Shown: positions 17,882 to 27,720, counted from the stretch's first letter. The stretch: DNA of 64,000 nucleotides from Bog-473 sp963744225 (GCA_963744225.1 CAVUSV010000004.1:868001-932000); one strand, 5' to 3'. Numbers and translations: made by a program. The notes: generated from the sequence alone by a model not told the origin.

Positions 17882-19036
17882 GTGCCCGTACCGCTGCCCA
17901 CGGCCGAAACGGTCAATCTGGCGCCGCCTGACGCCGCGGAGGTTCGGGTCTTGGCTGACGGCGTTGCGTCGGCGGTCGCCGGCCGAGAGGGCTTGTTGCC
18001 GATTCAGCGGGCGCTCATTGAAGCGCTCTTCCCGGCCCTGACCGGCCATGCCGTCGCAGTGACGGACCAGCCGGGCATGACCGCGCATGAGTTGGCGTCC
18101 GCGTTGGCACGGCGCGACCTCCCGTTCCGTTCACGGGGGGTCCAGCTCATGCTCCTGTGCGCGCTGGTCCGCCATCCGATCCCCGAGGACGTCGTTGACA
18201 ACGTGGCGGCGTTCGCCCGGGAGCTCGGGGTGGAGGAGGGGATGGTCGACGTTGCACGGGAATTCGCCGCCGGATCACTCGGTCTGGCCGCCCACGACTT
18301 CACGCGGAACGGGTACGAGGGGACGTGGGAGGAGGCGGAATCGTCGACCGCGCTGCACTCCACCCGGGTGCTGCACGATCCCTGGGAATTCTCGGTCAAG
18401 GACCCGGAGCTGGCGGCGCGGTGGGCCGCCCTCGAGGCCCTGCCCGGCGACGCCATCGGGCGCAAGGTCTGGGAGATGTACCAAGCCCGCGGTTTCACGT
18501 TCCCCGGTACGCCGGATTCTGCGCCTCCCCTCCTCGCGCAGCACGACTGGGTGCATGTGCTGGGAAACTACGGCACGACCGTGGAATCAGAGGTCGAGGT
18601 GTTCGGTCTGATCGCCCGCGCCAACGACGACATGCACGGGTTCTCCCTCCTGGCCATGGTGATCGCATTGTTCGAGACCGGCGACCTCGCCACAGGAGCC
18701 GGCCTCTTTCAGGCGTCGCCAGGGCACTTCTCGGCGAGCCCACACATGGCCGTCCGCCTTTCCGACGCCATGGCGCGGGGCGCCCGCTGCCACGACGACG
18801 AGACGGGATCCGACAGCATCGACTTCCTCCGGATGGACTGGTTCGCGGTGGCCCACCGAACGTGCGACGACCTCCGGCAGCGCTTCCACCTACTCCCGAA
18901 GTCGGAGGCCGCCGTCGCGGGGGGATCGGTCGGCCCGTGGGATCCGGGCGGGATCAGCCCGTTCCAGGTACGGGCCGGTCAGGAACAGGCGAGAGCTCGT
19001 GGGCAGCAGTACGACGCACACGGCGCGTCAGTCTGA
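17882..19036 (+). CDS. COQ4-like protein
   Basis: 384 residues from GTG 17882, with GGAAGGG just upstream. In the second half the sequence HDWVH is followed 11 residues later by Glu (HDWVHVLGNYGTTVESE), matching the zinc-binding HDxxHx11E motif of COQ4, a scaffold or decarboxylase protein of ubiquinone synthesis. The N-terminal ~150 residues (IEALFPALTGH, RGVQLMLLCALVRHP) form a separate helical region. Actinobacteria use menaquinone, so the role is unlikely to be ubiquinone synthesis. Family assignment rests on the motif; function is open. Confidence 0.65.
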   Translation: MPVPLPTAETVNLAPPDAAEVRVLADGVASAVAGREGLLPIQRALIEALFPALTGHAVAVTDQPGMTAHELASALARRDLPFRSRGVQLMLLCALVRHPIPEDVVDNVAAFARELGVEEGMVDVAREFAAGSLGLAAHDFTRNGYEGTWEEAESSTALHSTRVLHDPWEFSVKDPELAARWAALEALPGDAIGRKVWEMYQARGFTFPGTPDSAPPLLAQHDWVHVLGNYGTTVESEVEVFGLIARANDDMHGFSLLAMVIALFETGDLATGAGLFQASPGHFSASPHMAVRLSDAMARGARCHDDETGSDSIDFLRMDWFAVAHRTCDDLRQRFHLLPKSEAAVAGGSVGPWDPGGISPFQVRAGQEQARARGQQYDAHGASV

Positions 19037-19039
19037 GGC

Positions 19040-19699
19040 CTACGACTCGAGGAAGCGCAGGACCGCCAACACGCGGCGGTGGTCCGAGCCCGAGACCGGG
19101 AGATCGAGCTTGGTGAAGATGTTCGCGACATGCTTCTCCACCGCCCCCTCACTGATGACAAGCGCGCTGGCGATGGCTGCGTTCGACCTGCCCTCGGCCA
19201 TGAGGCCGAGCACCTCACGCTCACGGGTGGTCAGAACCGAGAGCGAGTCGGTGCGCCGCGTGGCACCGATGAGCTGGGTCACTACTTCGGGGTCCAAGGC
19301 CGTTCCTCCGATCGCCACCCGCTCGAGCGCCTCGACGAAGTCCTTGACGTCGGCCACCCGGTCCTTGAGCAAGTAACCGATCCCGGCGGCGTCGTCGGCC
19401 AGGAGATCGGCCGCGTAGCGCGTCTCGACGTACTGGGAGAAGAGCAAGATGCCGAGGCCCTCGTAGGTGGCCCTCAGTTCCAGGGCCAGGCGCAGGCCCT
19501 CGTCGGTGAAGGTCGGCGGCATGCGGATGTCGATGACCGCCACGTCGGGTGGGTTCTGTGCAACGGAGCTCCGGAGCGCGGCCGGATCGCCGACCGCGCC
19601 CGTGATGACGAAGCCGCGGTCGACCAGGAGTTGCACCAGGCCGTCGCGCAGGATGGCGGAGTCCTCGGCGATGGCGACCCGGAGTGCACAGGGAGTCAC
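19040..19699 (-). CDS. NarL/LuxR-family response regulator
   Basis: 219 residues from a GTG that overlaps the kinase stop (GTGA). The receiver domain has acidic residues in AIAEDSAILRDG, phospho-acceptor D57 in VIDIRMPP and the lysine in YLLKDRV. The LuxR-type HTH is LTTREREVLGLMAEGRSNAAIA followed by SEGAVEKHVANIF. It is the response-regulator half of the adjacent two-component system and the last gene of an operon that begins with an ABC transporter, which is its likely target. Confidence 0.93.
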   Translation of the reverse strand: MTPCALRVAIAEDSAILRDGLVQLLVDRGFVITGAVGDPAALRSSVAQNPPDVAVIDIRMPPTFTDEGLRLALELRATYEGLGILLFSQYVETRYAADLLADDAAGIGYLLKDRVADVKDFVEALERVAIGGTALDPEVVTQLIGATRRTDSLSVLTTREREVLGLMAEGRSNAAIASALVISEGAVEKHVANIFTKLDLPVSGSDHRRVLAVLRFLES

Positions 19700-21093
19700 G
19701 GCGAGAGTGGCAGGTCGACGGTGACGACGGTCGGACCGCCCAGCGGGCTCGCGAGCGTGAGCCTGCCGTCGACGGCGTGGACGCGGTCCGTCAGCCCGGC
19801 CAGCCCGCTGGCCGAGGAGCCGAGCCGGGAGATCTGCGCGCCGCCGCCGCCGTCGTCCCGGATGACGAGACGCAGCCACGTTCCCTGTTGTGCGCACGAA
19901 ACGGAGGCGCGAGAGGCCTGGGCATGTTGGGCGACGTTGGCCAAGAGCTCCGCCACGCAGAAGTACGCGATGGCCTCGATCGCGGGCGTCGGGCGGGTCC
20001 GGAGGTCGACGGTGACCTCGGTCGGCACCGCGCTCCGCGCCGCCAACGTGGCGAGCGCCCCCTCGAGCCCGATGTCGAGGGCAGGCGGATGGATGCCGCG
20101 AGCGATGTCGCGCAGTTCGGCGATGGCCTCCTTGGCGCCCCGGTGTGCCTCGTCGACGAGCTCGCGCACCCGGGCGAGGTCCACCTGGTCCGCGTTCTCG
20201 AGCTTCTCCTTGGCCATGCCCAACCGCATGGCCAGCGCGACGAGTTGTGCCTGCGTGCCGTCGTGCAGGTCGCGCTCGATCCGTCGAAGCGTGGCCGCCG
20301 ACGCGTCGACGGTCTGGGTGCGGGCCTGTTCGAGCGTGCGCAGGCGGGTGGCCGTCGGATCCGGCCCGAGGAGCGAGCTCATCAGCAGGCGGTCGATGTT
20401 GACGAAGCCCCGCATGGCCCACGGGGCGGCGAAGAAGAAGATGGCGCCGGAGATGAGGAGGAAGAGCCCGTGTCCGAAGCCGTCCATGCCGACGGAGAGG
20501 TAGCCGGGAGGGAAGACGTTCGCGACGAGCCCGAAGACCGGTGGTCCCAGCCCCCCGGCACGCAGGGACCCCGCCAGACAGGCGAGGGCATCCCACCACA
20601 GGCTGAATGCCACATAGAAGCCGAGCATGGTCAAGGGCACCTTGAGGGCGAGGTAGGCCACCGAGCGCCATGAGACCCGGTCCCGGATGGACGACTGCAG
20701 CCAACCGAGGAAACCCGGCCGGCTGACGAAAGGACCCGGATCCTCAACGCGGACGTCCAGCAGCCCGTGCCCGAGCCCGCGCATGAGTCCGCCGATGCCC
20801 CGCGCGCTTCGCAGGGCGAGGGCAAGGATGGCGAGCCCGAAGAAGGTGATGGCGAGGACGAGGCCTGCTGCCATCGTGAAGCCGACGAAGGCGAGTCCCG
20901 CCACGGCGAGCCCGCCGGAGACGACGAAGAACGCGAGCTCCCTCCACACCCGGGAGGTGAAGGGCTCGTGCAGGATCCGTCGGGCGACTGATCGGATGTG
21001 CAGGGCCTGTTCCTCGCTGAGGGCGAGCGAGATCTCCCGGCCCATGAGCCGCACCCGGACCTCGCTGTCCTCGGCTGCCGGCTCGGCTGTCAC
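19696..21093 (-). CDS. Sensor histidine kinase (HisKA_3) with N-terminal membrane sensor domain
   Basis: 465 residues from a GTG overlapping the ABC permease stop. Residues ~1-240 hold a membrane sensor module with several helix pairs (FFVVSGGLAVAGLAFVGFTM; LVLAITFFGLAILALAL; LISGAIFFFAAPWAM), as in Streptomyces sensor kinases. The phospho-acceptor is H277 in RRIERDLHDGTQAQ. The ATPase N box is ELLANVAQHAQA and the G region VIRDDGGGGA. It forms a cognate pair with the following LuxR-type regulator and probably responds to an envelope or antibiotic signal, since it is coupled to an ABC exporter. Confidence 0.92.
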   Translation of the reverse strand: MTAEPAAEDSEVRVRLMGREISLALSEEQALHIRSVARRILHEPFTSRVWRELAFFVVSGGLAVAGLAFVGFTMAAGLVLAITFFGLAILALALRSARGIGGLMRGLGHGLLDVRVEDPGPFVSRPGFLGWLQSSIRDRVSWRSVAYLALKVPLTMLGFYVAFSLWWDALACLAGSLRAGGLGPPVFGLVANVFPPGYLSVGMDGFGHGLFLLISGAIFFFAAPWAMRGFVNIDRLLMSSLLGPDPTATRLRTLEQARTQTVDASAATLRRIERDLHDGTQAQLVALAMRLGMAKEKLENADQVDLARVRELVDEAHRGAKEAIAELRDIARGIHPPALDIGLEGALATLAARSAVPTEVTVDLRTRPTPAIEAIAYFCVAELLANVAQHAQASRASVSCAQQGTWLRLVIRDDGGGGAQISRLGSSASGLAGLTDRVHAVDGRLTLASPLGGPTVVTVDLPLSP

Positions 21094-21902
21094 GCGTCCC
21101 TCCGCTTCAGCAAGACGGCGCCGAGCCAGATGGCCGCGACGGTGTAGGCCATCATCACCAAGAAGCCTACGGTGGCGGAGAAGTAGCCGGGCTGCGGCGC
21201 GACGGCGGCCACCGAGTTGGCGTAAATCACTTCGGGCGTGAACCGGCCGGGGCTCCCGTTGCCGTGTTGGAGCAGGATGGGCAGGAGCAGTGTGGCGCCG
21301 ACGAAGGCGGCGATGGCCCCTGCGGTGTGCCGGATGATGGTCCCGATGCCCAGCCCGAACAGTGTCACCAGCGCGAGGTAGGCGCCCGACTCGACGACGG
21401 CCCGCAGCACGCCATCCTGCCCGAGCGTCGCCGTGGGGGCTCCGCCCCCCGAGAGCACCGCCCAACCGAGGGCAAACGATCCGAAGCTGAGTACCTCGCC
21501 GACGACCAACGCGAGTACTCCGACGACGATGACCTTGGCGGCCAGAAGCACAGAGCGCCTGGGCGTGGCCGCCAGAGACGAACGCATGGTGCCGGTCCCG
21601 TACTCACCGGTGATGACCATGATCCCGAGGATCCCGATGACCAGCGAGCCGAGGGCCAGGCCGGCCATCGACTGGTTGGTGGGATCGAAGTCTTGGTACC
21701 AGCGGGCCGGGTGATGGGTTGCGCTCTGGGCCGAGAACGCGCAGACCAACAGCGTGCCGGCCACGGTGGCGAGCAACGCCCAACCCGTCGAGCGCAGCGA
21801 GCTCACCTTGGCCCACTCGGCATCGACCGCCTGGCGCAGACCGGCACCTCGTGGTGCGGCATCTGGTCCTGGCGGGACGTGCAGTGTGGCGGCGACGGTC
21901 AT
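21090..21902 (-). CDS. ABC-2 type transporter permease
   Basis: 270 residues with six predicted helices. ATG 21902 is preferred over an upstream TTG because AAAGGA lies at the right distance. The N-terminus (LRQAVDAEWAKVSSLRSTGW) is typical of ABC-2 permeases of the natural-product resistance type; the helices include LALGSLVIGILGIMVITGEY and VIVVGVLALVVGEVLSFG. It pairs with the ATPase immediately upstream. Stop and start overlaps link it to the kinase gene. Confidence 0.88.
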   Translation of the reverse strand: MTVAATLHVPPGPDAAPRGAGLRQAVDAEWAKVSSLRSTGWALLATVAGTLLVCAFSAQSATHHPARWYQDFDPTNQSMAGLALGSLVIGILGIMVITGEYGTGTMRSSLAATPRRSVLLAAKVIVVGVLALVVGEVLSFGSFALGWAVLSGGGAPTATLGQDGVLRAVVESGAYLALVTLFGLGIGTIIRHTAGAIAAFVGATLLLPILLQHGNGSPGRFTPEVIYANSVAAVAPQPGYFSATVGFLVMMAYTVAAIWLGAVLLKRRDA

Positions 21903-21943
21903 GTCGTGTCCTTTCAAAACTGGTGCAGGTCAAGGAGGGAGGT

Positions 21944-22864
21944 CTACGACGGAACGGGCAAGGGGGCGGCCGAGCGGTATTCGACGGTGTCGCTCGTGAG
22001 CTCCATAAACGCGTCTTCGAGCGACGCCCGGACGGTCGTCAGCTCGTGCACGGTCAGAGACTGGGCCGCCGCCAGCTCGCCGATGGCGGAGGCGGGCATC
22101 CCGCTGACGACGATGGCGCCGCCGTCCACGGTCGGGCGTGCGCCGACGCGGTGGAGCGCGCTCACGAAACGCTGTGGGGTCGGCGTGACGATCCGCACCG
22201 ACTCCGCAGCATTGCTGGCGATGAACTCGTCGACGCTCGTCTCAGCGATCAGGCTGCCTCGGCCGATTACCACGAGGCGCTCGGCCGTGAGCGACATCTC
22301 CGTGATGAGGTGGCTCGAGACGAGGACCGTCCGACCCTGGGCAGCCAGGTCACGGAGCAGGTGGCGGACCCACCGGATGCCTTCGGGGTCGAGCCCGTTG
22401 ACGGGCTCGTCGAAGAGCAGGACGCCGGGGTCGCCCAGGAGGGCGCCGGCGATCCCGAGGCGCTGGCCCATTCCGAGGGAGAACTTCCCGGCCCGCTTTC
22501 CGGCCACGGCGGTAAGCCCAACCAGGTCGAGCACCTCGTCGATCCGTGCGGCCGGGATGTCGTTGGTCTTCGCCAGCCATGTGAGGTGATCGCGGGCAGT
22601 CCGGCCGGGGTGGAATGCCTTGGCATCAAGGAGCGCGCCGACGTCGCGCAGTGGCCACCTGAGGTCTTCGTACGGGACGCCGTGGACGGTGGCACTCCCC
22701 GAGTCGGGCACGTCGAGCCCCATCACCATGCGCATGGTGGTGGACTTTCCCGAGCCGTTGGGGCCCAAGAACCCCGTGACGACGCCGGGGGTCACCTTGA
22801 ACGTGAGGTCGTCGACCGCCACGGTCGCTCCGTAACGCTTGGTCAAGCGGTGAGAGACGATCAT
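21944..22864 (-). CDS. ABC transporter ATP-binding protein (exporter type)
   Basis: 306 residues. Walker A is GPNGSGKSTT, the signature FSLGMGQRLGIAGALL and Walker B VLLFDEPVNGLDP, with the H-loop in VLVSSHLITEM. The C-terminal ~85 residues are the extension common in DrrA/BcrA-type ATPases. It is the first gene of the operon ATPase-permease-kinase-regulator. Upstream about 150 bases separate it from the solute-binding protein gene, also on the minus strand. Confidence 0.92.
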   Translation of the reverse strand: MIVSHRLTKRYGATVAVDDLTFKVTPGVVTGFLGPNGSGKSTTMRMVMGLDVPDSGSATVHGVPYEDLRWPLRDVGALLDAKAFHPGRTARDHLTWLAKTNDIPAARIDEVLDLVGLTAVAGKRAGKFSLGMGQRLGIAGALLGDPGVLLFDEPVNGLDPEGIRWVRHLLRDLAAQGRTVLVSSHLITEMSLTAERLVVIGRGSLIAETSVDEFIASNAAESVRIVTPTPQRFVSALHRVGARPTVDGGAIVVSGMPASAIGELAAAQSLTVHELTTVRASLEDAFMELTSDTVEYRSAAPLPVPS

Positions 22865-23020
22865 TGGTTGGGCTCCTTGCTGGCGGGGAGGCCGTCCCGG
22901 CCATCTCTTGCCAACCTACGGATCGGCCACCCGAATGAGAATGCCGCTACCGGGCGTGTGCGGCTGGTGCTACCCCCCCTCTTGGGGACGGAAGCGGACC
23001 ACTCGGGTGGAGGCGAGTCG

Positions 23021-24778
23021 TCAGCCCGATGTCGAGGCCGAGGGTGATCCGGGCCACGCCGCATACGAGGGCGCTTGGTCTGGCGGCGACGCGTAGCTGG
23101 TGACGGAGCCGGGCACCGAGAACATCGGGACCGAACCAGCCGGCACCACGCCGGACTTGTAGCGCGCGCCGCCGTTGACGTAGCGCATGAGCCCGCTGCC
23201 GTTCACTCCCTCCTCGTCGGGACCCTTCGCGGACTGGTCGTACCAGAGGAACGAATAGTCGGCTGGTGACGAGTAACTGGGGAGCGGCGCGGCACCCTGG
23301 GCGCCGTACGCGAGCAGCGGCGATGTCGGGCCTCCGCCGGCCGGCGGGGCACGGAACAGCCCAGTGGCGAAGGTGGAGGGGTTGAGGTCGGGACCGGCCA
23401 ACTGCACCCCCAGGAAGATCTGCATGATGGGCGGAATGATCGCCGGCGCGGCGAGGGACGGTGGTGACGTGCCTGCTCCGTACCACCAGCGGTAGAGCCG
23501 GTTGGCGTCGCCGGCCGCGACCGGGACCGGCACGCCCAGGCTGGTCACTCCGAAGGCGTGGGCCCACTCGCTCTGGTCGTAGTACCGCCCCAGGACCGAG
23601 GTATCGGTGAGCACGATCCCCGTGATGATCCACTCGGGGAAGTAGCCGATCTTGGCGCAGGCCTTCGTCAGATAGATCGGCATGATGGGATCTCCCGCGA
23701 AGACGACGCTGGTCGCTCCGGACGTCTTCAGCTTTTCAGCGACGGTGGCGGCCTGGCTCGGCAGCGTCGTGAGGTTCAGCGTGTACTGCAGTGACGCCAG
23801 CGACGCCATGTTGACGTGTCCGGCCCGGAGCTTCTTGGTCAGTGTCGCCGCGAGCTCGGCGGTTCCGGGCGAAGGCGGCTCCGAGGTCTCGCTCACCACG
23901 ATGAATGACCGTGGGCGTCCGTGCATGGAGGCGTCGCCGGCCCAGACGGCGCGCTTTCCGTTCAACTTCGATACGACGTAGCCGACCGTCTCGTAGAGCG
24001 ACGTGTCGGCCGTCGGCAGGTTGGCCCATTGGAACGGGGCGTTGAGCTTGATCTCGCCGTAGGTCGAGGAGTCGCCACATCCCATGCACAGCACGTGTTC
24101 ACGGGCCAACTCGTCCTGGTACGCCGAGGTCTGTACGGGGCCTCCGATGGACGCGAAGGCATGAACCTGCTGCGCCACCGTCACGGCGTCGGCATGGGCC
24201 GCCACCGGATCGCTGGCGGCACCCGTTGCCTGGAACGGGATGAGGTTCACGTGCCGGCCGTACATCTCGTACACGTGGTTGAACATCGCCACGAACGCCT
24301 GCACCGTGGCGAGCGACTGGGCCGGAGTCCCGGTCGCCCCCTGAATCGCCGCTCCCAATCCGCCCGGTTGGGCCTGGTAGTACACGACGTTGACGGCGTC
24401 GGCTGAGACCCCGCTCCAAGTGGCGCCGCCGTTAGGCCGGGTCGACACCGGCACACACGGGGGGGCGTACGCGCTCGGGACTTTGAGCCGACCCGTCTTG
24501 TGATCGCACTGCGGTCCCCAGTCGAAAGCCGCCGTCTTGCCCAGCTTGGCGGCGGCGGCGTAGGTGATGGGCACGGATGCCTGCGCGCTCTGCCCCCCTT
24601 CCGTGCCTGCCGGGGCCGCAGCCGTACTGCCGTTGTGCTCCCGCACGGTGGCCGAGATGCCGGCTGCCACGAGCGCGGCCACGATGAGGATGACCGGCCC
24701 GGCGATCCGCAGCCGGCTCACGTGCGGCCACGGGCGCCCGGCCTGTTCCGGCTCCGGCTCCGGCTCCGGGTCGTTCAT
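23021..24778 (-). CDS. Membrane-anchored branched-chain amino acid-type substrate-binding protein
   Basis: 585 residues from ATG 24778 (MNDPEPEPEPEQAGRPWPHV). An acidic EP repeat precedes one transmembrane helix (IAGPVILIVAALVAAGI), so the protein is anchored rather than a lipoprotein. The rest is a periplasmic-binding-protein fold of the LivJ type (VNVVYYQAQPGG, FASIGGPVQTSAYQDELARE, ATSVVFAGDPIMPIYLTKA). It completes the ABC uptake system with the fused permease and ATPases just upstream. ATG 24814 is an alternative start, and the frame is open even further upstream into the ATPase coding region. The substrate is unknown. Confidence 0.85.
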   Translation of the reverse strand: MNDPEPEPEPEQAGRPWPHVSRLRIAGPVILIVAALVAAGISATVREHNGSTAAAPAGTEGGQSAQASVPITYAAAAKLGKTAAFDWGPQCDHKTGRLKVPSAYAPPCVPVSTRPNGGATWSGVSADAVNVVYYQAQPGGLGAAIQGATGTPAQSLATVQAFVAMFNHVYEMYGRHVNLIPFQATGAASDPVAAHADAVTVAQQVHAFASIGGPVQTSAYQDELAREHVLCMGCGDSSTYGEIKLNAPFQWANLPTADTSLYETVGYVVSKLNGKRAVWAGDASMHGRPRSFIVVSETSEPPSPGTAELAATLTKKLRAGHVNMASLASLQYTLNLTTLPSQAATVAEKLKTSGATSVVFAGDPIMPIYLTKACAKIGYFPEWIITGIVLTDTSVLGRYYDQSEWAHAFGVTSLGVPVPVAAGDANRLYRWWYGAGTSPPSLAAPAIIPPIMQIFLGVQLAGPDLNPSTFATGLFRAPPAGGGPTSPLLAYGAQGAAPLPSYSSPADYSFLWYDQSAKGPDEEGVNGSGLMRYVNGGARYKSGVVPAGSVPMFSVPGSVTSYASPPDQAPSYAAWPGSPSASTSG

Positions 24779-27098
24779 ACGGGGTCCACCGCTGTCGAGC
24801 GCGCTCGCGGACATGGGTCCGGATCGCGCCAGCGTGAGGGGGTCGGACCCGAGGAACGACGTCGCCCACCTCGGGTGATTCGAGGACGTCGCGGGGGACA
24901 CCGCTCGCGAGCACGGCCCCTTGGTCCATAGCCACCAGGCGGTCCGCCAAGTCGGCGATGAACGCGATGTCGTGCTCGACGACGAGCAGGGTGGCGTCGA
25001 GCCTGTCTCGAACGGAGCGAAGCAGGCCGACCATGGCCTCGACCTCGCGCTGGGCCACGCCCGAGGAGGGCTCGTCGAGCAGGACGACCGTCGGCTGGTG
25101 GGCGACGACGGCTGCGAGGTCGACGAGCCGGCGCGAGCCGGTCGACAGCTCGCTCACCAAGTTGTCGGCGAACCGGGCGAGGCCGAACATGTCCAGGAGT
25201 TCGTCGACCCGCCGCACCACGGCGGCCTCTGTGCGGACCTGCGCAGGCAGGCGCAGGATCGCATTGAAGGGGTCGCGCACATCGGTGAAGCGTTCGAGTG
25301 AGACAGCCAGGGCGTCGCGGACGGTCAACCCGGAGAACAAGCGGGAGTCCTGGAAGGAGCGGCCCAGTCCGTGCCGGGCGCGGGCCGAGGCGGAGCGGTC
25401 GGTGACATCGACGCCCGCGAGCTCGACCCGTCCCCTATCGGCCCGCAGGAAACCGGAGACGACGTCAAAGAGGGTGGTTTTGCCGGCGCCGTTCGGCCCG
25501 ATGATGCCGACGATCTCTCCGTGGTCCGCGTGGAGCGACACGTCGTCGAGGGCCGCGTTGCCCCCGAAGTGCATCGAGATCCCTCGGACCTCGAGCTCGG
25601 TCAGGTGCTGACGTGGCGCCGCGGCACCGCGAGGTGCCGGAGAGCCAACGGAGTCAGAGGCCTTCTGGAGATAGATCGACCACAACAGCTCAGGATGGGC
25701 GGCCAACTCGTCGGCCGTGCCCGAGAACCGCACGGCGCCGGTCTCCATCACGTAGACGCGGTCGGCCACCGCCACGGCCACGTTCATCGACTGCTCGACC
25801 AGCAGGATGGAGGTGCCTGCCTGGCGCATGGACTCGACGGCGCCGAGCAGCTGCTCGACCACGATGGGCGACAGCCCGAGCGAGAGCTCGTCGATCAGGA
25901 ACAGTTTGGGCCGGGTGATCGTGGCCATGGCGAGCGCCAGCATCTGTTGCTGACCGCCCGACAGATTTCCCGCCCGTTCGCTCCGACGAGCGGCGAGGAC
26001 GGGGAAGGCGCTCAGCGCCTCCTGAATCATGTCGGCGTCGCGCTCGCCGCGCCGGCGGCCTTGCCAGGCCGCCGCGCGCAAGTTGTCCTCGACGCGCAGG
26101 TTTGGGAAGATCCCCTCTCCGCCGGGCACTTGCGCGACGCCGAGCCGGGCGATCTCGTCCGGTGGCAGGTGCGTGATGTCGCGCCCGTCGAAGATGATGG
26201 CGCCGTGATCGGCCTCGACCACCCCACCAATCGCCCGCAGGAGGGTCGACTTGCCGGCGCCGTTGGTGCCGACCAGCGCGACGATCTCTCCCTCGGCGAT
26301 CTGGATCTCCACGTCGGCGAGCACCTGGACCCCGTCATAGCCCGCGTTGAGCTCGCGTACGGCCAGGAGGGGAAGGCGGCCCGCCCGGCGGTCGGCCTGC
26401 ATCTGGGCACGGGTTCGCATGGAGATCCACACGTCTTGCACGTCGCGCCCGATCAGCGATCCGGCACTGGCCACGATGAGCCCGCCGATCGTGAAGATCG
26501 GCACCAGCATGAGGAGGCCGTAGCGGAAGCCCACCGCGTCGCCCAACGCGCCCACGCTCGGGAGGACGAGAAAACCGGGGAGGACGAAGAGTGCCCCGAT
26601 GGAGAAGCCAACTGAGCGCACCCGGGACGGTATGGCGAGCGAGAGGGAGGCCAGAACGCCGGGTCCCACGACGGCCAGCGACATGTTGATGCCCGCGTTG
26701 CCGATGAAGGCAACCGGGACGTTTGGAGCGAGAGCGAACAGCACCGCGAATCCGGCGGCGATCAGCGATGCGATGGCGAGCATGCGAAAGACGAGACCGA
26801 CGTCGCGCGCGGCCAGGCGGGTCGCGATGACGGCGCCGACGGCGAGGCCCAGGAGGTCGAAGAGCTGGATCGGAGCGATCAAGTAGGCGCGCTGGACCGC
26901 ATCGAGATGGAACGTCTGTTGGTATTGCAGCGAGGCCAGGGACGTAAAGCCCGCGATGGACGCCGCAAGGAACGGCAGCGCGAGGAAGATCCGCCTGAGA
27001 GCGGCGATCTTCCAGACCGTGCGCCAGGCCTCGGTGAGGGAGGGCGGTGGCTCGGCCGGGTCATCGATGGGCGGCGCGGCTGCCGGGGAGGGGGGCAT
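24779..27098 (-). CDS. MFS C-terminal half fused to two LivF/LivG-type ABC ATPases
   Basis: The frame opens at MPPSPAAAPPIDDPAEPPPS and continues with MFS helices 7-12 (LRRIFLALPFLAASIAGFTS onward). A LivF-like ATPase follows (Walker A GTNGAGKSTL, signature NLSGGQQQMLALAMA, Walker B LFLIDELSLGLSP). A LivG-like ATPase comes next (Walker A GPNGAGKTTL, signature STGSRRLVDLAAVV, Walker B VVLLDEPSSGVAQ). It is the continuation of the MFS fragment at 27061-27720 after one frame change near 27090. The C-terminus is uncertain: the frame stays open to 24432, but a change near 24870 gives the more natural ending SFLGSDPLTLARSG. It presumably powers the fused LivHM permease. Confidence 0.82.
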
Positions 27099-27720
27099 CG
27101 TCCAGGGGGACCGGTTCGCCACGCTCTGACGCGAGCATCTGCTCGCTGAGCTCGAGCTGCTCATGTCTGCCCCTCGCCGGTTCCCGCAGGCGCAGGCCGA
27201 TGACGACCACGACGGCGATCGGCACAGCAAAGAAGAAGAAGGGGGCACGCCAGGACCAGATGGAGGCCAAGCCTGCGCCCAGCAGCACGCCGATGATGGC
27301 GCCGATGCTGATGCCGGCGCGGTGGGCTGAGTACACGCGCGGCCGCGCCGGAACCGGGTAGTAGTCCGCCAGCAGGGAGTTGTGCGTCGGGAAGATCACC
27401 GCCTGCCCCATGGAGACGCCGGCCAGCATGACGGCAGCAATCACCGCGGTCGGCGCGGCGCCGAGACCGATGGAGAACGCGGCGCCGATCATGGCCCCGA
27501 CGAGCGCAATGCGTACCCGGTTGGTTCGGTCGGCCAGCACGGCGACGGGGAGGGTGCAGAGCAGGGCCGCGGCGCCCGCGATCGCGACGATCAGGAGGAT
27601 GCCGGCGTTCGTCAGGTGGAAGGCATCGCGGACGTTGGGCGTCAAGACGTTGAAGGCGCTCTGGGTGGCCTGGTCCAGCAGCTCAATCGCGAAGAGAACC
27701 CCCAGCGGAAACAGCGACAC
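27061..27720 (-). CDS. MFS N-terminal half of the MFS-LivF-LivG fusion (5' fragment before frameshift)
   Basis: 219 codons from GTG 27720 (VSLFPLGVLFAIELLDQATQ). It contains helices 1-6 of an MFS domain, with ADRTNRVRIALVG as motif A between helices 2 and 3, and ends RLREPARGRHEQLEL plus a short out-of-frame tail. The next part of the protein resumes in another frame at about 27095 around a C-rich tract (GCCCCCCTCCCC). The two fragments together make a complete 12-helix MFS. The start codon follows the permease stop in the same frame with nine codons between. Function of the MFS part in an ABC uptake locus is unknown. Confidence 0.78.
   Translation of the reverse strand: MSLFPLGVLFAIELLDQATQSAFNVLTPNVRDAFHLTNAGILLIVAIAGAAALLCTLPVAVLADRTNRVRIALVGAMIGAAFSIGLGAAPTAVIAAVMLAGVSMGQAVIFPTHNSLLADYYPVPARPRVYSAHRAGISIGAIIGVLLGAGLASIWSWRAPFFFFAVPIAVVVVIGLRLREPARGRHEQLELSEQMLASERGEPVPLDDAPLPGSRAAHR

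Noticed and set aside
24432..24778. Continuation of the LivG frame across the binding protein gene
   Set aside because: Composition is Arg/His/Gly-rich and antithetical to the clear binding-protein coding in the other frame; it follows from a frame break, not a real domain.
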